Below, piece after piece: positions 7,725-15,416 of a stretch of 19,193 nt of DNA. Location of the stretch: assembly GCA_902469555.1 (NCBI GenBank), contig CABRDB010000001.1:1-19193 (forward strand), in the 5' to 3' direction. Each line of letters begins with the position of its first letter. The stretch's first letter is position 1. This stretch comes from an uncultured Collinsella sp. (GTDB lineage Bacteria; Actinomycetota; Coriobacteriia; Coriobacteriales; Coriobacteriaceae). The notes beneath the pieces were generated by a model, which saw only the letters and a list, made by a program, of their open reading frames with translations, searched no databases and was not told the origin of the DNA. The position numbers and the translations under genes are program-made.

Positions 7725-8549
7725 CTAGTCGAGCACGATAAGCTCGGCGGGATCGTAATCCACGCCCATAAACGTAAGGCCGCAGGCAGGAGCCGTGGGG
7801 CCCGCAGCGGTACGGTCGCAAGCATCGATGACCTCGCGCATCCACTCGGGTTCACGGCGATGCATGCCAATCTCGACAAGCGTGCCCACGATCGTGCGGA
7901 CCATCGAATGCAGAAACGCATTGCCCTCGATGGTAAACGTCAGGATGTCCTCGCCAAACGCAACCTCATGGCCAAACTCGGCACGCATCACGCAGCGATG
8001 CGTGGGCTTGCCAACGGCAGACGCCACCTTGCAAAAGCTCTTGAAGTCCTGCTCGCCCAGCAGCGCGGGACAGGCCGCAGACATCGCCTCAACATCCAAT
8101 GGGTAGCGGTGCCACCACACCGCACCGCGCGAAAGCACAGGGCGCGCGTCGCGATCGGCAATACGGTACGTATACGTACGGGAACGCGCATCAAAGCGTG
8201 CAGAAAAGCCTTTACGGGCCTTGTAGACCTCGTTTATGGCGATATCTTTGGGCAGGAGGGCATCCATAGCCCTCAGCCACCTACGGCGCGTCAAAGCCAA
8301 CTCAGCGTCCGTTACGGGCACGCTGATGAACTGTGCCACCGCATGCACGCCGGCATCGGTACGCCCCGCACACGTCAGGTCGATCGGGCGGCGCAGGAGC
8401 GTCTCGATAGCGCGGCGCAACTCGCCCGCAACCGTCGTCTGACCGGGCTGCTCGGCAAAGCCGCTGTAGGACGAGCCATCGTAGGCCACGCGGAAAACGA
8501 GCGTGGCATCGAGCTCAGGAATCGAATTGAAATCAGACGGCGCGGTCAT
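7725..8549 (-). CDS. truA: tRNA pseudouridine(38-40) synthase TruA
   Basis: Converts uridines 38-40 of the tRNA anticodon stem-loop to pseudouridine. The 274-residue protein opens with FRVAYDGSSYSGFAEQPGQ (19-37) and carries the catalytic motif AGRTDAGVHA (61-70; D65 is the nucleophile by homology). RTYTYRI and the C-terminal FLHSMVRTIVGTLVEIG follow as expected for the family. I chose the ATG at 8549, with GGGAG 5 nt upstream; a TTG 15 nt earlier is less likely. It follows rplQ, the usual place for truA, but a strong terminator ends 36 nt before its start, and a promoter-like sequence overlaps that terminator, so it is probably expressed separately or by read-through. Confidence 0.95.
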   Translation of the reverse strand: MTAPSDFNSIPELDATLVFRVAYDGSSYSGFAEQPGQTTVAGELRRAIETLLRRPIDLTCAGRTDAGVHAVAQFISVPVTDAELALTRRRWLRAMDALLPKDIAINEVYKARKGFSARFDARSRTYTYRIADRDARPVLSRGAVWWHRYPLDVEAMSAACPALLGEQDFKSFCKVASAVGKPTHRCVMRAEFGHEVAFGEDILTFTIEGNAFLHSMVRTIVGTLVEIGMHRREPEWMREVIDACDRTAAGPTAPACGLTFMGVDYDPAELIVLD

Positions 8550-8584
8550 GGGCGCTCCCAACAAACAGGCAATGGCATTTCGAT

Positions 8585-8616
8585 AAAAAAAAGAGGGGTA
8601 CGCGAACGTACCCCTC
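8585..8616 (-). terminator. Strong intrinsic terminator at the end of the ribosomal cluster
   Basis: On the minus strand a perfect 10-bp stem GAGGGGTACG / CGTACCCCTC (8607-8616 with 8593-8602) closes on a 4-nt loop, UUCG when read as RNA, a very stable tetraloop. It is followed immediately by eight T's (8585-8592). It starts 26 nt after the rplQ stop codon. Confidence 0.95.
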
Positions 8617-8617
8617 G

Positions 8618-8645
8618 AATATAGCCTATGCAGACGGATTGTCTA
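8618..8645 (-). promoter_or_regulatory. Predicted promoter for truA, overlapping the rplQ stop
   Basis: Minus-strand TAGACA (8640-8645, 5 of 6 to the -35 consensus) is separated by 16 bp from TATATT (8618-8623, 5 of 6 to the -10 consensus). The -35 contains the rplQ stop codon. The predicted start site, about 7 nt on, falls at the first bases of the terminator stem, so transcripts would begin with the terminator hairpin. Confidence 0.55.
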
Positions 8646-9110
8646 CTCAGCGGTCTCCTCAGCAGGAGCCTCCTCGGCAGCCTCGACCTTCTTGGGAGCA
8701 GCGGCCTTCTTGGGGGCCGGAGCAGCCTTCTTGGCCTTAGGCGTGCAAGGCTCGGTGACGAGCTCCATGATAACGATGGGAGCGTTGTCGCCCTTGCGGT
8801 TACCGAGCTTCATGATGCGGGTGTAACCGCCGTTGCGGTCCTGCCACATACCCTGGGCAGCCTTGTCGAAAATCTCGGCAACGAGCTGCTTATCGCCGAG
8901 CTTGGCGATAGCCAGACGACGAGAGTGCAGGTCGCCCTTCTTGGCCCAGGTGATGATCGGATCGACGACCGAACGCAGCGCCTTAGCGCGGGTCTCGGTG
9001 GTCTTGATGCGGTCGTTCTCGAAGAGGGCCTTAGCAAGGCTCTTCTTCATGGCCTTGGTGTGGCTCGCATCGGTGCCGAGCTTCAGGCCCTTCTTAACGT
9101 TGTGACGCAT
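8643..9110 (-). CDS. rplQ: 50S ribosomal protein L17
   Basis: Large-subunit protein near the peptide exit tunnel. The first 117 residues are a full bacterial L17 (MRHNVKKGLKLGTDASHTKA at the start; NGGYTRIMKLGNRKGDNAPI near 93-112). Residues after about 120 form an Ala/Lys/Pro-rich then Glu-rich tail of some 35 residues, longer than the minimal L17. Such tails are common in high-GC Gram-positives and are expected to be disordered. It lies 30 nt downstream of rpoA, with GAGGAG as ribosome binding site, and is the last gene before the terminator. Confidence 0.97.
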   Translation of the reverse strand: MRHNVKKGLKLGTDASHTKAMKKSLAKALFENDRIKTTETRAKALRSVVDPIITWAKKGDLHSRRLAIAKLGDKQLVAEIFDKAAQGMWQDRNGGYTRIMKLGNRKGDNAPIVIMELVTEPCTPKAKKAAPAPKKAAAPKKVEAAEEAPAEETAE

Positions 9111-9140
9111 GGTCTAGTTTCTCCTCAAATATGCGAAGCA

Positions 9141-10082
9141 TTAAGCCTTCAGGCTCAGGCCCATGGACTCAAGCTTGTCCTTCACTTCCTCGATCGACTT
9201 AACACCGAAGTTACGGATGTTGAGCAGATCGTTCTCCGAGAACTCAACGAGCTGACGGACCGAGTGAATGCTGGCGCGCTTAAGGCAGTTGTAGGAACGG
9301 ACGGAAAGGTCCAAATCCTCGATTTGCTTGTCCAGCTCGGCGTTGTCGTTGGTGACCTCGGGAGCGAAGATCGAAGCCTCCTCCTCGACCTCGGGGGTCT
9401 CGGCAAGGTTCATAAAGGCGGCCATATGCTGGTTGATGATATTGGCAGCCTGGACCACGGCGTCGCGCGGGGCGATGGAGCCGTTGGTCTCGATCTCGAG
9501 GACAAGGCGGTCGTAGTCGGTGTGCTGACCGACACGGCAAGCCTCAACGAGCTTGGCGCAACGGGAAACCGGCGAGTACAGCGAGTCGACGTGGATCACA
9601 CCGATGGGATCGTTGTCGCGCTTGTTGGCCTCGCCAGAAACATAGCCGCGGCCATAGCCGATGCGCATGCTCATGGTGAGATGGCCACCCTCGGTGAGCG
9701 TAGCAATGTGCTGCTCGGGGTTGACCAGCTCAAACTCGGACGGAATAAAGAAGTCCGCACCGGTGACCTCGCAGGGGCCGTCAACCGAGATGGTGGCGGT
9801 CGCCTCGTCGGTCGTGCCGAGAGCCCTGAAGACAAGACCCTTGACATTCAGGACGATGTCGGTGACATCCTCGACCATGTTAGGGATGGTCATGAACTCG
9901 TGCTGCGCACCATCGATCTGAATAGCCTCGACGGCGGCACCCTCGAGCGAGGACAGAAGTACGCGACGAAGGGAGTTACCCAGCGTATCGCCGTAGCCAC
10001 GCTCGAGCGGCTCGACGGAGACACGAGCAGACGTCTCGTTGATCTCTTCGACCTGAACCTGAGGCCTAATGAATTCTGACAT
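9141..10082 (-). CDS. rpoA: DNA-directed RNA polymerase subunit alpha
   Basis: Forms the dimer that scaffolds beta and beta' in core RNA polymerase. The 313-residue protein has an N-terminal assembly domain (1 to about 230; YGDTLGNSLRRVLLSSLEGA near 30-49) and a C-terminal domain (about 245-313; DLSVRSYNCLKRASIHSVRQ and NIRNFGVKSIEEVKDKL) that contacts UP elements and activators. The linker is acidic (LAETPEVEEEASIFAPEVTN). Length and domain order are normal. It lies 32 nt after rpsD, giving the classic alpha-operon order rpsM-rpsK-rpsD-rpoA-rplQ. Confidence 0.98.
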   Translation of the reverse strand: MSEFIRPQVQVEEINETSARVSVEPLERGYGDTLGNSLRRVLLSSLEGAAVEAIQIDGAQHEFMTIPNMVEDVTDIVLNVKGLVFRALGTTDEATATISVDGPCEVTGADFFIPSEFELVNPEQHIATLTEGGHLTMSMRIGYGRGYVSGEANKRDNDPIGVIHVDSLYSPVSRCAKLVEACRVGQHTDYDRLVLEIETNGSIAPRDAVVQAANIINQHMAAFMNLAETPEVEEEASIFAPEVTNDNAELDKQIEDLDLSVRSYNCLKRASIHSVRQLVEFSENDLLNIRNFGVKSIEEVKDKLESMGLSLKA

Positions 10083-10114
10083 GTATTACCTCCAGCCTCA
10101 GCAGCCCGGATGGA

Positions 10115-10711
10115 CTACTTAGAGTAGAGCTCGACGATGAGCTGCTCGTTGATATCACCGCTGATCTGCTCACGCGTCGGCAGAGCGAGCACGTTACCAG
10201 ACAGCTTCTCGATATCGACCTCGAGCCAGCCAGGGACCTCAAAGCGCTCGGAGGAAATCAGAGCCTCCTTGATGGGGAGGAGGTCACGGAACTTCTCGCC
10301 GACAGCGACGACGTCGCCGGCCTTGACGCGATAGGACGGGATGTCCACGCGCTTGCCGTTCACGGTGAAGTGACCGTGACGGACGGACTGACGAGCCTCT
10401 TTGCGGGTGCGGGCGAAGCCAAGACGGAAGACGACGTTGTCGAGGCGAGACTCAAGGATAATCATGAGGTTCTCACCGGTGACGCCGTTCATCTTGCGGG
10501 CCTTATTGAAGTAGCCGTGGAACTGCTTCTCCAGAACGCCATAGATGAACTTGACCTTCTGCTTCTCACGCAGCTGCATGCCGTACTCAGATTCCTTGCG
10601 ACGGCGCTTGGGCTGACGGATAGATTCCTTCTTGCTGCTGTAACCGAGCTCAGCGGGATCGATCCCGAGCTGACGGCAGCGCTTAAGAACAGGAGTCCTG
10701 TCGATTGCCAT
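10115..10711 (-). CDS. rpsD: 30S ribosomal protein S4 (zinc-less type)
   Basis: Primary 16S rRNA-binding assembly protein. The 198-residue protein has the S4 RNA-binding domain near 90-155 (SRLDNVVFRLGFARTRKEAR, then VRHGHFTVNGKRVDIPSYRV). The N-terminus (MAIDRTPVLKRCRQLGIDPA) has a single Cys at position 12 in place of the four-cysteine zinc site found in C+ S4 proteins, so it is a C- paralogue. In E. coli S4 represses the alpha operon; whether that holds here is not visible. Ribosome binding site AAAGGA. Confidence 0.97.
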   Translation of the reverse strand: MAIDRTPVLKRCRQLGIDPAELGYSSKKESIRQPKRRRKESEYGMQLREKQKVKFIYGVLEKQFHGYFNKARKMNGVTGENLMIILESRLDNVVFRLGFARTRKEARQSVRHGHFTVNGKRVDIPSYRVKAGDVVAVGEKFRDLLPIKEALISSERFEVPGWLEVDIEKLSGNVLALPTREQISGDINEQLIVELYSK

Positions 10712-10730
10712 ATTGATACGATCCTTTCAG

Positions 10731-11135
10731 TTACACGCGGCGACGCTTCTTGGGGCGGCAGCCGTTGTGCGGGATGGGGGTCTTGTCCTGGATGCTCGAG
10801 ACCTCGAGGCCAGCAGCCTGGAGGGAGCGGATGGCGGTCTCACGACCGGAGCCGGGGCCCTTGACGAAGACGGAAACCTTCTTCATACCGTGCTCCATGG
10901 CCTGCTTGGCAGCAGCCTCGGCAGCCATCTGGGCAGCGAACGGCGTGGACTTACGGGAGCCCTTGAAGCCCACCTGGCCAGCCGACTTCCAGGAAATGAC
11001 GTTGCCCTGGGGATCGGTGATCGAAACGATCGTGTTGTTGAACGTAGAACGAATGTGAGCCTGGCCCACGGAAATGTTCTTACGGTCCGCGCGCTTCAGA
11101 CGGGCAGCGCGAACGTTCTTCTTAGCAGTAGCCAT
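10731..11135 (-). CDS. rpsK: 30S ribosomal protein S11
   Basis: Small-subunit platform protein near the mRNA exit and 16S rRNA 3' end. The 134-residue protein has the hallmark [20 protein letters not shown] (26-45), [19 protein letters not shown] and the near-invariant end [15 protein letters not shown]. It sits 14 nt after rpsM and 19 nt before rpsD. Intact. Confidence 0.98.
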   Translation of the reverse strand: MATAKKNVRAARLKRADRKNISVGQAHIRSTFNNTIVSITDPQGNVISWKSAGQVGFKGSRKSTPFAAQMAAEAAAKQAMEHGMKKVSVFVKGPGSGRETAIRSLQAAGLEVSSIQDKTPIPHNGCRPKKRRRV

Positions 11136-11149
11136 CTATCTAGCGCTCC

Positions 11150-11524
11150 TTATTTCTTCTTCTTAGCACCGATCTGACGCTTCGGGCCCTTGCGGGTACG
11201 AGCGTTAGTGTGGGTGCGCTGGCCGCGGACCGGGAGGCCCTTGCGGTGACGAAGGCCGCGGTTGCAGCCGATGTCCATAAGGCGCTTGACGTTCTGGTTG
11301 CGCTCACGGCGGAGGTCGCCCTCAACCATGATCTGGTTCTTATCGATATAATCGCGGATGGCGTTAACCTCATCCTCGGTGAGGTCCTTAACGCGCGTAT
11401 CCACGTTAACGTTGCACTCGACGCAAATCTTCGTCGCAGTGGTGCGGCCGATGCCGTAAATGTAGGTCAGACCGATCTCAACGCGCTTCTCACGCGGGAG
11501 GTCGACACCATTAATACGGGCCAA
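11150..11524 (-). CDS. rpsM: 30S ribosomal protein S13
   Basis: Small-subunit head protein that contacts the P-site tRNA and L5 across the subunit bridge. The 124-residue protein starts [20 protein letters not shown], has the helix-hairpin-helix [14 protein letters not shown] (22-35), and ends in the basic RNA-contacting tail ([20 protein letters not shown] then IGAKKKK). Lies 14 nt after rpmJ. Confidence 0.98.
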   Translation of the reverse strand: MARINGVDLPREKRVEIGLTYIYGIGRTTATKICVECNVNVDTRVKDLTEDEVNAIRDYIDKNQIMVEGDLRRERNQNVKRLMDIGCNRGLRHRKGLPVRGQRTHTNARTRKGPKRQIGAKKKK

Positions 11525-11538
11525 CGTAGTCTCCTCTC

Positions 11539-11652
11539 TTAACCCTGACGCTGCTTATGACGGGGGTTCTCGCAAATGACGAGGACCTTGCCATGGCGCC
11601 TAATGATTTTGCACTTATCGCACATCTTCTTGACCGAAGGACGTACCTTCAT
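11539..11652 (-). CDS. rpmJ: 50S ribosomal protein L36
   Basis: Read directly from the minus strand: 37 codons from ATG at 11652 to TAA at 11539-11541. The protein begins [20 protein letters not shown] and ends [17 protein letters not shown]. It has the zinc-binding CxxC (C11, C14), then C27 and H32, the standard zinc-type L36 pattern, at the family's usual length. The ribosome binding site AAAGGAA lies 8 nt upstream. It sits between infA and rpsM as in most bacteria. Confidence 0.97.
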   Translation of the reverse strand: MKVRPSVKKMCDKCKIIRRHGKVLVICENPRHKQRQG

Positions 11653-11701
11653 CGTTCTTCCTTTCGGTAGCGCTCAAACTACTTCCCTACTATCTACTCG
11701 C

Positions 11702-11731
11702 CCAGCCGCAGGCGTTTAAAACTATGGCTGG
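11702..11731 (-). other. Stem-loop in the infA-rpmJ spacer
   Basis: CCAGCC (11702-11707) pairs with GGCTGG (11726-11731) across an 18-nt loop containing GTTTAAAAC. It lies 50 nt upstream of rpmJ. No U tract; could be an RNA processing or regulatory structure. No convincing separate promoter was found in this spacer. Confidence 0.4.
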
Positions 11732-11744
11732 TCTTCACACACAA

Positions 11745-11778
11745 TCCGACCGTAGGTTGAGCTAAGCCTGCAGTCGGA
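11745..11778 (-). other. Stem-loop just downstream of infA
   Basis: 12-nt arms TCCGACCGTAGG / CCTGCAGTCGGA (11745-11756 with 11767-11778) pair with one mismatch and one wobble around a 10-nt loop, 24 nt after the infA stop. On the minus strand it is followed by TTGTGTGTG rather than a U tract, so it may be a weak attenuator or an mRNA stabiliser that tunes infA relative to rpmJ and the alpha operon. Confidence 0.5.
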
Positions 11779-11802
11779 AATGGAGTGCGTGTATGCGTGC
11801 CG

Positions 11803-12021
11803 CTATTTGTAGCGATAGGTGATGCGGCCGCGGGTCAGGTCGTACGGGGAAAGCTCCACGACAACCCTGTCACCGGGGAGAATACGGATGTAATTCATTC
11901 GGATCTTGCCAGAAATGTTGCACAGAACCGAATGACCGTTCTCGAGCTCGACCTTAAACATGGCGTTGGGCAACGGTTCCTTTACCGTACCCTCGAGCTC
12001 AATTGCGTCTTCCTTCTTCAC
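11803..12021 (-). CDS. infA: Translation initiation factor IF-1
   Basis: OB-fold factor that occupies the 30S A site during initiation. With the GTG at 12021 the product is 72 residues, the usual IF-1 length, beginning (M)[20 protein letters not shown] and ending in the conserved [23 protein letters not shown] two codons upstream (12027) is an alternative; the AGAGAAAG ribosome binding site is about 10 nt from GTG and 4 nt from TTG. There is no in-frame ATG. Position 36 region reads [15 protein letters not shown], with Cys where many IF-1 have Ala. It has its own predicted promoter. Confidence 0.95.
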   Translation of the reverse strand: MKKEDAIELEGTVKEPLPNAMFKVELENGHSVLCNISGKIRMNYIRILPGDRVVVELSPYDLTRGRITYRYK

Positions 12022-12060
12022 AAGCAATCATCTTTCTCTAGAAAACGACAGCGATTGAGT

Positions 12061-12089
12061 ATTCTACAACACGTATGCACGCATCGTAA
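12061..12089 (-). promoter_or_regulatory. Predicted infA promoter
   Basis: Minus-strand TAGAAT (12061-12066) matches the -10 consensus in 5 of 6 positions and is preceded 17 bp upstream by TTACGA (12084-12089), a weak -35. It would give a leader of about 30 nt before the infA GTG. It lies downstream of the large hairpin, consistent with a separate infA transcript. Confidence 0.45.
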
Positions 12090-12133
12090 TAACTTCGTAA
12101 TGGCTCCACAACTAAGTGGAACTTGTTACATTT

Positions 12134-12262
12134 GAAATGTAAAACAAAGCCGTTCCCTGATGCCCAAGATCGCCTTGAAATGAGAAGGCATAGACCTTGG
12201 GGTCATGCCTTCGAAATTGAAAGGCGAGGTTGGGCATCAGGGGGCGGCGACTTTTACATTTC
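12134..12262. repeat. 129-nt imperfect palindrome (long hairpin) between map and infA
   Basis: Arms pair in register over nearly their full length: GAAATGTAAAA (12134-12144) with 12252-12262; CCCTGATGCCCAA (12155-12167) with 12230-12242; TCGCCTT (12170-12176) with 12221-12227; GAAGGCAT (12184-12191) with 12205-12212; tip GACC-TTGG-GGTC (12193-12204). Its right end contains the map stop codon. The left end also forms a local palindrome TTACATTT-G-AAATGTAA (12126-12142). Candidates are a MITE-like or REP-like element, or a structured RNA/processing site. No U tract follows on either strand. Confidence 0.85.
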
Positions 12263-13042
12263 ACCGCCTTGCAAGGAACACCAAGCACCTTGGGCATCCG
12301 TGGTGAGAATCACCGGACCGTCATTGGTAATGGCGACGGTGTTCTCGTAGTGCGCGGCGGGCAGGTGATCGTTGGTCGTAACAATCCAACCGTCGGAGCC
12401 CGTGCTCACATGGTTGGAACCCATCGTAACCATCGGCTCGATGGCAATGACCATGCCGGCCTGGAGGCGAACGCCCCTCCCCTTCTTTCCATAGTTAGGA
12501 ACATTGGGGTCCTCGTGCATCACGCGGCCAATGCCATGGCCCACATAATCACGAAGCACGCCGTAACCGTGAGACTCGGCGAGGAACTGAACGGCATAAC
12601 CGACGTCCCCGATATGGTTACCGGGAACAGCCTGCTCGATGGCAGCCTTAAGGCAATCACGCGTGACCTCGCACAAAGCCTTGGCTTCGGGCGTGGGGGT
12701 GCCGACGAAAAACGTCCAAGCGTTATCGCCGACCCAACCGTCGACAACGGCTCCCGTATCGATGGAGATGATATCGCCATCGCGCAGGATCATGTCGGGG
12801 TTGGGAATACCGTGGACCACGGCATCGTTGATCGATGCGCAAATGGTCCCCGGGAACCCGCCATAACCCTTAAAGGCCGGGGTGCCGCCATGCATGCGGA
12901 TAATCTGCTCCGCGAGCTGATCGAGCTCAAAAGTCGAAACGCCGGGGCGCACCATGGCTCCAACGTGGCGGAGCGCCATCTTAGATAGCGCTCCTGCCTT
13001 CTTCATCTGCTCGATTTGCGTTGCAGACTTAATCTTGATCAT
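12254..13042 (-). CDS. map: Methionine aminopeptidase, type I
   Basis: Removes the initiator methionine from nascent proteins using two metal ions. The 262-residue protein has all five metal ligands: D95 (SIDTGAV), D106 (VGDNAWTF), H169 (VGHGIGR), E202 (IAIEPM) and E233 (HYENTVAI), with H77 (VVHGIP) near the active site. The family normally ends soon after DGPEILT; here 14 or so extra residues (TDAQGAWCSLQGGEM) follow, and the last codons and stop fall in the end of the 129-nt palindrome. The ATG overlaps the adk stop as ATGA, so translation is probably coupled. Confidence 0.97.
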   Translation of the reverse strand: MIKIKSATQIEQMKKAGALSKMALRHVGAMVRPGVSTFELDQLAEQIIRMHGGTPAFKGYGGFPGTICASINDAVVHGIPNPDMILRDGDIISIDTGAVVDGWVGDNAWTFFVGTPTPEAKALCEVTRDCLKAAIEQAVPGNHIGDVGYAVQFLAESHGYGVLRDYVGHGIGRVMHEDPNVPNYGKKGRGVRLQAGMVIAIEPMVTMGSNHVSTGSDGWIVTTNDHLPAAHYENTVAITNDGPVILTTDAQGAWCSLQGGEM

Positions 13043-13665
13043 AGACCGAGAGCCTCTTTGACATCCCCGTACACGGTCTCGCGAGCCTGGTCACCGTTGA
13101 CCGACTTGAGCAGACCCTGGCCACGATAGTAGTCAACGAGCGGGCTCGTGGACTTCTCGTAGACGTCGAGACGGTTCTTAATGGTCTCGGGCTTGTCGTC
13201 GTCGCGCTGATACATCTCGCCACCACACTTGGGGCAGGTAGCATCGGCAGCGGTGCCGGTGTAACCGCAGGCGCGGCAGGTGCGACGCGAAGACAGACGG
13301 TCGATGATGACCTCGGGGGCCACGTCGACCAGAAGGGCGCAGTCGATCTCGCGACCCATGGCGGAGAGCTCGGAATCGAGCGTCACAGCCTGGGCGGTGT
13401 TGCGCGGGAAGCCGTCGAGGATGAAGCCCTGCTGGGCGTCATCGGCGGCAAGGCGCTCCTTGACAAGGTCGATCACGAGCTGGTCGGGAACGAGCTCGCC
13501 AGCGTCCATGTACTTCTTAGCCTGAATACCAAGCTCGGTGCCACTCTTGACGGCAGCACGCAGCAGGTCGCCCGTGGAAATATGGGCGACGCCAAACTCG
13601 GCGACGAGCTCCTGTGCGACGGTGCCCTTACCGGCACCCGGAGCTCCGAGCAATACGAGGTTCAT
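13039..13665 (-). CDS. adk: Adenylate kinase
   Basis: Interconverts ATP + AMP and 2 ADP in the cytoplasm. The 208-residue protein has the P-loop GAPGAGKGT (7-15), the AMP-binding STGDLLR (30-36), and DGFPRN (84-89). The LID (about 126-157) carries a four-cysteine site, C130-x2-C133-x10-C144-x2-C147, the zinc-stabilised form typical of Gram-positive enzymes, but with a shorter central loop than the x16 spacing of the Bacillus type. I chose the ATG at 13665, spaced 7 nt from GAGGAGG; a TTG 6 nt earlier is less likely. Follows secY by 18 nt and overlaps map by 4 nt. Confidence 0.97.
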   Translation of the reverse strand: MNLVLLGAPGAGKGTVAQELVAEFGVAHISTGDLLRAAVKSGTELGIQAKKYMDAGELVPDQLVIDLVKERLAADDAQQGFILDGFPRNTAQAVTLDSELSAMGREIDCALLVDVAPEVIIDRLSSRRTCRACGYTGTAADATCPKCGGEMYQRDDDKPETIKNRLDVYEKSTSPLVDYYRGQGLLKSVNGDQARETVYGDVKEALGL

Positions 13666-13683
13666 GAGCAATCCTCCTCTAGC

Positions 13684-14970
13684 CTATTTAAAGAATCCAT
13701 CGTAATCATACATCTTGATCTGGCCTTCGAGCTTATCGACCGTGTCGAGCACGACGCCGACCATGATGAGGATGGACGTGCCGCCAAATGCCTGAATCAG
13801 ATGGTTACCCGTGAAGGAGAAGATGATCGAAGGCACGATGGCGATGAGCGCCAAAAAGACAGCGCTGGGAAGCGTGATCTTGTTGAGCGCGTTCTTGATG
13901 TAGGCCGCGGTAGCCCTACCCGGACGGACGCCCGGAATAAAGCCGCCCTGCTTCTTAAGGTTATCGGCCGTGTCATCGGGGTTGAACACCATGGAGGTGT
14001 AGAAGTACGCGAAGAACACGATGAGGACAACGTTAAGCACCCAGTTGAGCCAACCGGTCGAAAGCGCGGAGGCAACTGCCTGAATCCAGCCGATGCCGGG
14101 GAAGAACACGGCAATCTGAGCCGGGAAGTACAGCAGCGCCGAAGCGAAGATGATCGGCACGACACCCGCGGTGTTGACCTTGATGGGCAGGTAGGTGGTC
14201 TGGCCACCCATCATGCGACGGCCCACGACGCGCTTAGCGTAGGAGACCGGGATGCGGCGCTGGCCGCGCTCAAGGAAAACAATCAGCGGGATAACCAGCA
14301 GGATGATGGCGCAGATGATCACCATGGTGATGATGCCACCGGCATTGCCCTCGGTGCTGGAGAAGATAGCCTGCGGCAGACCGGCCATGATGTTCGCGAA
14401 GATGATCAGCGACATGCCATTGCCGATACCGCGCTGGGTGATGAGCTCACCAATCCACATGATCAGCATGGCGCCCGCGGTGAGCGTACCGACGATCATG
14501 AGGTCGAAGATGATCTCGGGAGCGCCGGCGCCATTGAAGCTGATGCCGAAGCTCTTAAAGAGGAAGAGGTAACCCACGGAGTTGAGGATTGCCAGAGCAA
14601 GGGTGAGGTAACGCGAATACTGCGTAATCTTGGTCTGACCGACCTCGCCCTCGCGGGCAAGCTCATGCAGGGAAGGCACGACGGCCTGGAGCATCTGGAG
14701 GATGATCGAGCTGGTGATGTAAGGCATGATGCCCAGCGAAAACACCGACACATAGCTCAACGCGCCGCCAGAGAAAAGATTCAGGAGGGCCATAGCACCT
14801 GCGGCGACCGAATTGTTATCGGTCGAGAAAAGGCCCAGCATCCCCTGGAAGGGAATGCCGGGCACAGGAACGTGCGCACCAATGCGGTACACGACGAGCA
14901 TAGCTATGGTAAAAAGAATCTTTTCGCGCAATTCTTTGATGCGGAAAGCATTCTTAAGACCATTTAGCAC
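13684..14970 (-). CDS. secY: Preprotein translocase subunit SecY
   Basis: Channel subunit of the SecYEG translocon in the inner membrane. The 428-residue protein has the expected ten hydrophobic segments; the first follows [20 protein letters not shown]. The plug region ([16 protein letters not shown]), TM2 and the cytosolic loop [15 protein letters not shown] (SecA/ribosome contact) are recognisable, as is [16 protein letters not shown] near 330-345. The start is GTG at 14970, which overlaps the rplO stop by 7 nt; the ATG two bases further is out of frame. Strong translational coupling to rplO is likely. Confidence 0.97.
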   Translation of the reverse strand: MLNGLKNAFRIKELREKILFTIAMLVVYRIGAHVPVPGIPFQGMLGLFSTDNNSVAAGAMALLNLFSGGALSYVSVFSLGIMPYITSSIILQMLQAVVPSLHELAREGEVGQTKITQYSRYLTLALAILNSVGYLFLFKSFGISFNGAGAPEIIFDLMIVGTLTAGAMLIMWIGELITQRGIGNGMSLIIFANIMAGLPQAIFSSTEGNAGGIITMVIICAIILLVIPLIVFLERGQRRIPVSYAKRVVGRRMMGGQTTYLPIKVNTAGVVPIIFASALLYFPAQIAVFFPGIGWIQAVASALSTGWLNWVLNVVLIVFFAYFYTSMVFNPDDTADNLKKQGGFIPGVRPGRATAAYIKNALNKITLPSAVFLALIAIVPSIIFSFTGNHLIQAFGGTSILIMVGVVLDTVDKLEGQIKMYDYDGFFK

Positions 14971-15413
14971 GGCAGCTCGACCTTTCCGCCGGCGGCCTCG
15001 ATCTTGGCCTGCGCAGAAGCGCTGACCTTGTCGACCTTGACCGTGAACTTCTTGGTGAGCTCACCATTGCCGAGCACCTTGACGGGCTCGAACTCGCTCT
15101 TGGTGATGCGAGCGGCCTTAAGAGCGGCACCGTCGATCACAGCGCCGTCCTCGAACTTGCGCTCGAGACGCTCAACGTTAACAGCGGTGTACTCGATACG
15201 ACGGGGGTTACGGAAGCCCGGAAGCTTGGGCAGGCGCATAGCCAGCGGAGTCTGGCCACCCTCGAAGCCGGCACCCTTGGTGCCACCAGAGCGGGAACCC
15301 TGGCCCTTCTGACCGCGGCCAGAAGTGGTGCCGTGACCCGAAGAATTGCCACGGCCGACGCGCTTGCGGTTCTTGGTGGAACCGGGCGCGGGAGTAAGAT
15401 CGTGAAGCTGCAT
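14964..15413 (-). CDS. rplO: 50S ribosomal protein L15
   Basis: Large-subunit assembly protein. The 149-residue protein starts [20 protein letters not shown] and has the Gly/Arg-rich extended arm ([20 protein letters not shown]) that threads into 23S rRNA, followed by [10 protein letters not shown] and the globular C-terminal domain. It ends in a Cys (ELPC) whose codon is read in another frame as the start of secY. Three nt separate it from rpmD. Confidence 0.98.
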   Translation of the reverse strand: MQLHDLTPAPGSTKNRKRVGRGNSSGHGTTSGRGQKGQGSRSGGTKGAGFEGGQTPLAMRLPKLPGFRNPRRIEYTAVNVERLERKFEDGAVIDGAALKAARITKSEFEPVKVLGNGELTKKFTVKVDKVSASAQAKIEAAGGKVELPC

Positions 15414-15416
15414 TTG

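Noticed and set aside
8628..10079. Long plus-strand open frame (483 codons) opposite rplQ and rpoA; similar ones opposite secY (13582-14967), the PBP gene (3592-5115), rplF/rpsH (16564-17622), tyrS (355-1401) and rplE (17908-18738)
   Set aside because: They mirror strongly codon-biased, GC-rich conserved genes, have no family-like sequence or ribosome binding sites, and run across gene boundaries. They are antisense shadows.
12112..12297. 61-codon minus-strand open frame through the map-infA palindrome
   Set aside because: It is generated by the palindrome itself and overlaps the end of map in another frame; no family-like content.
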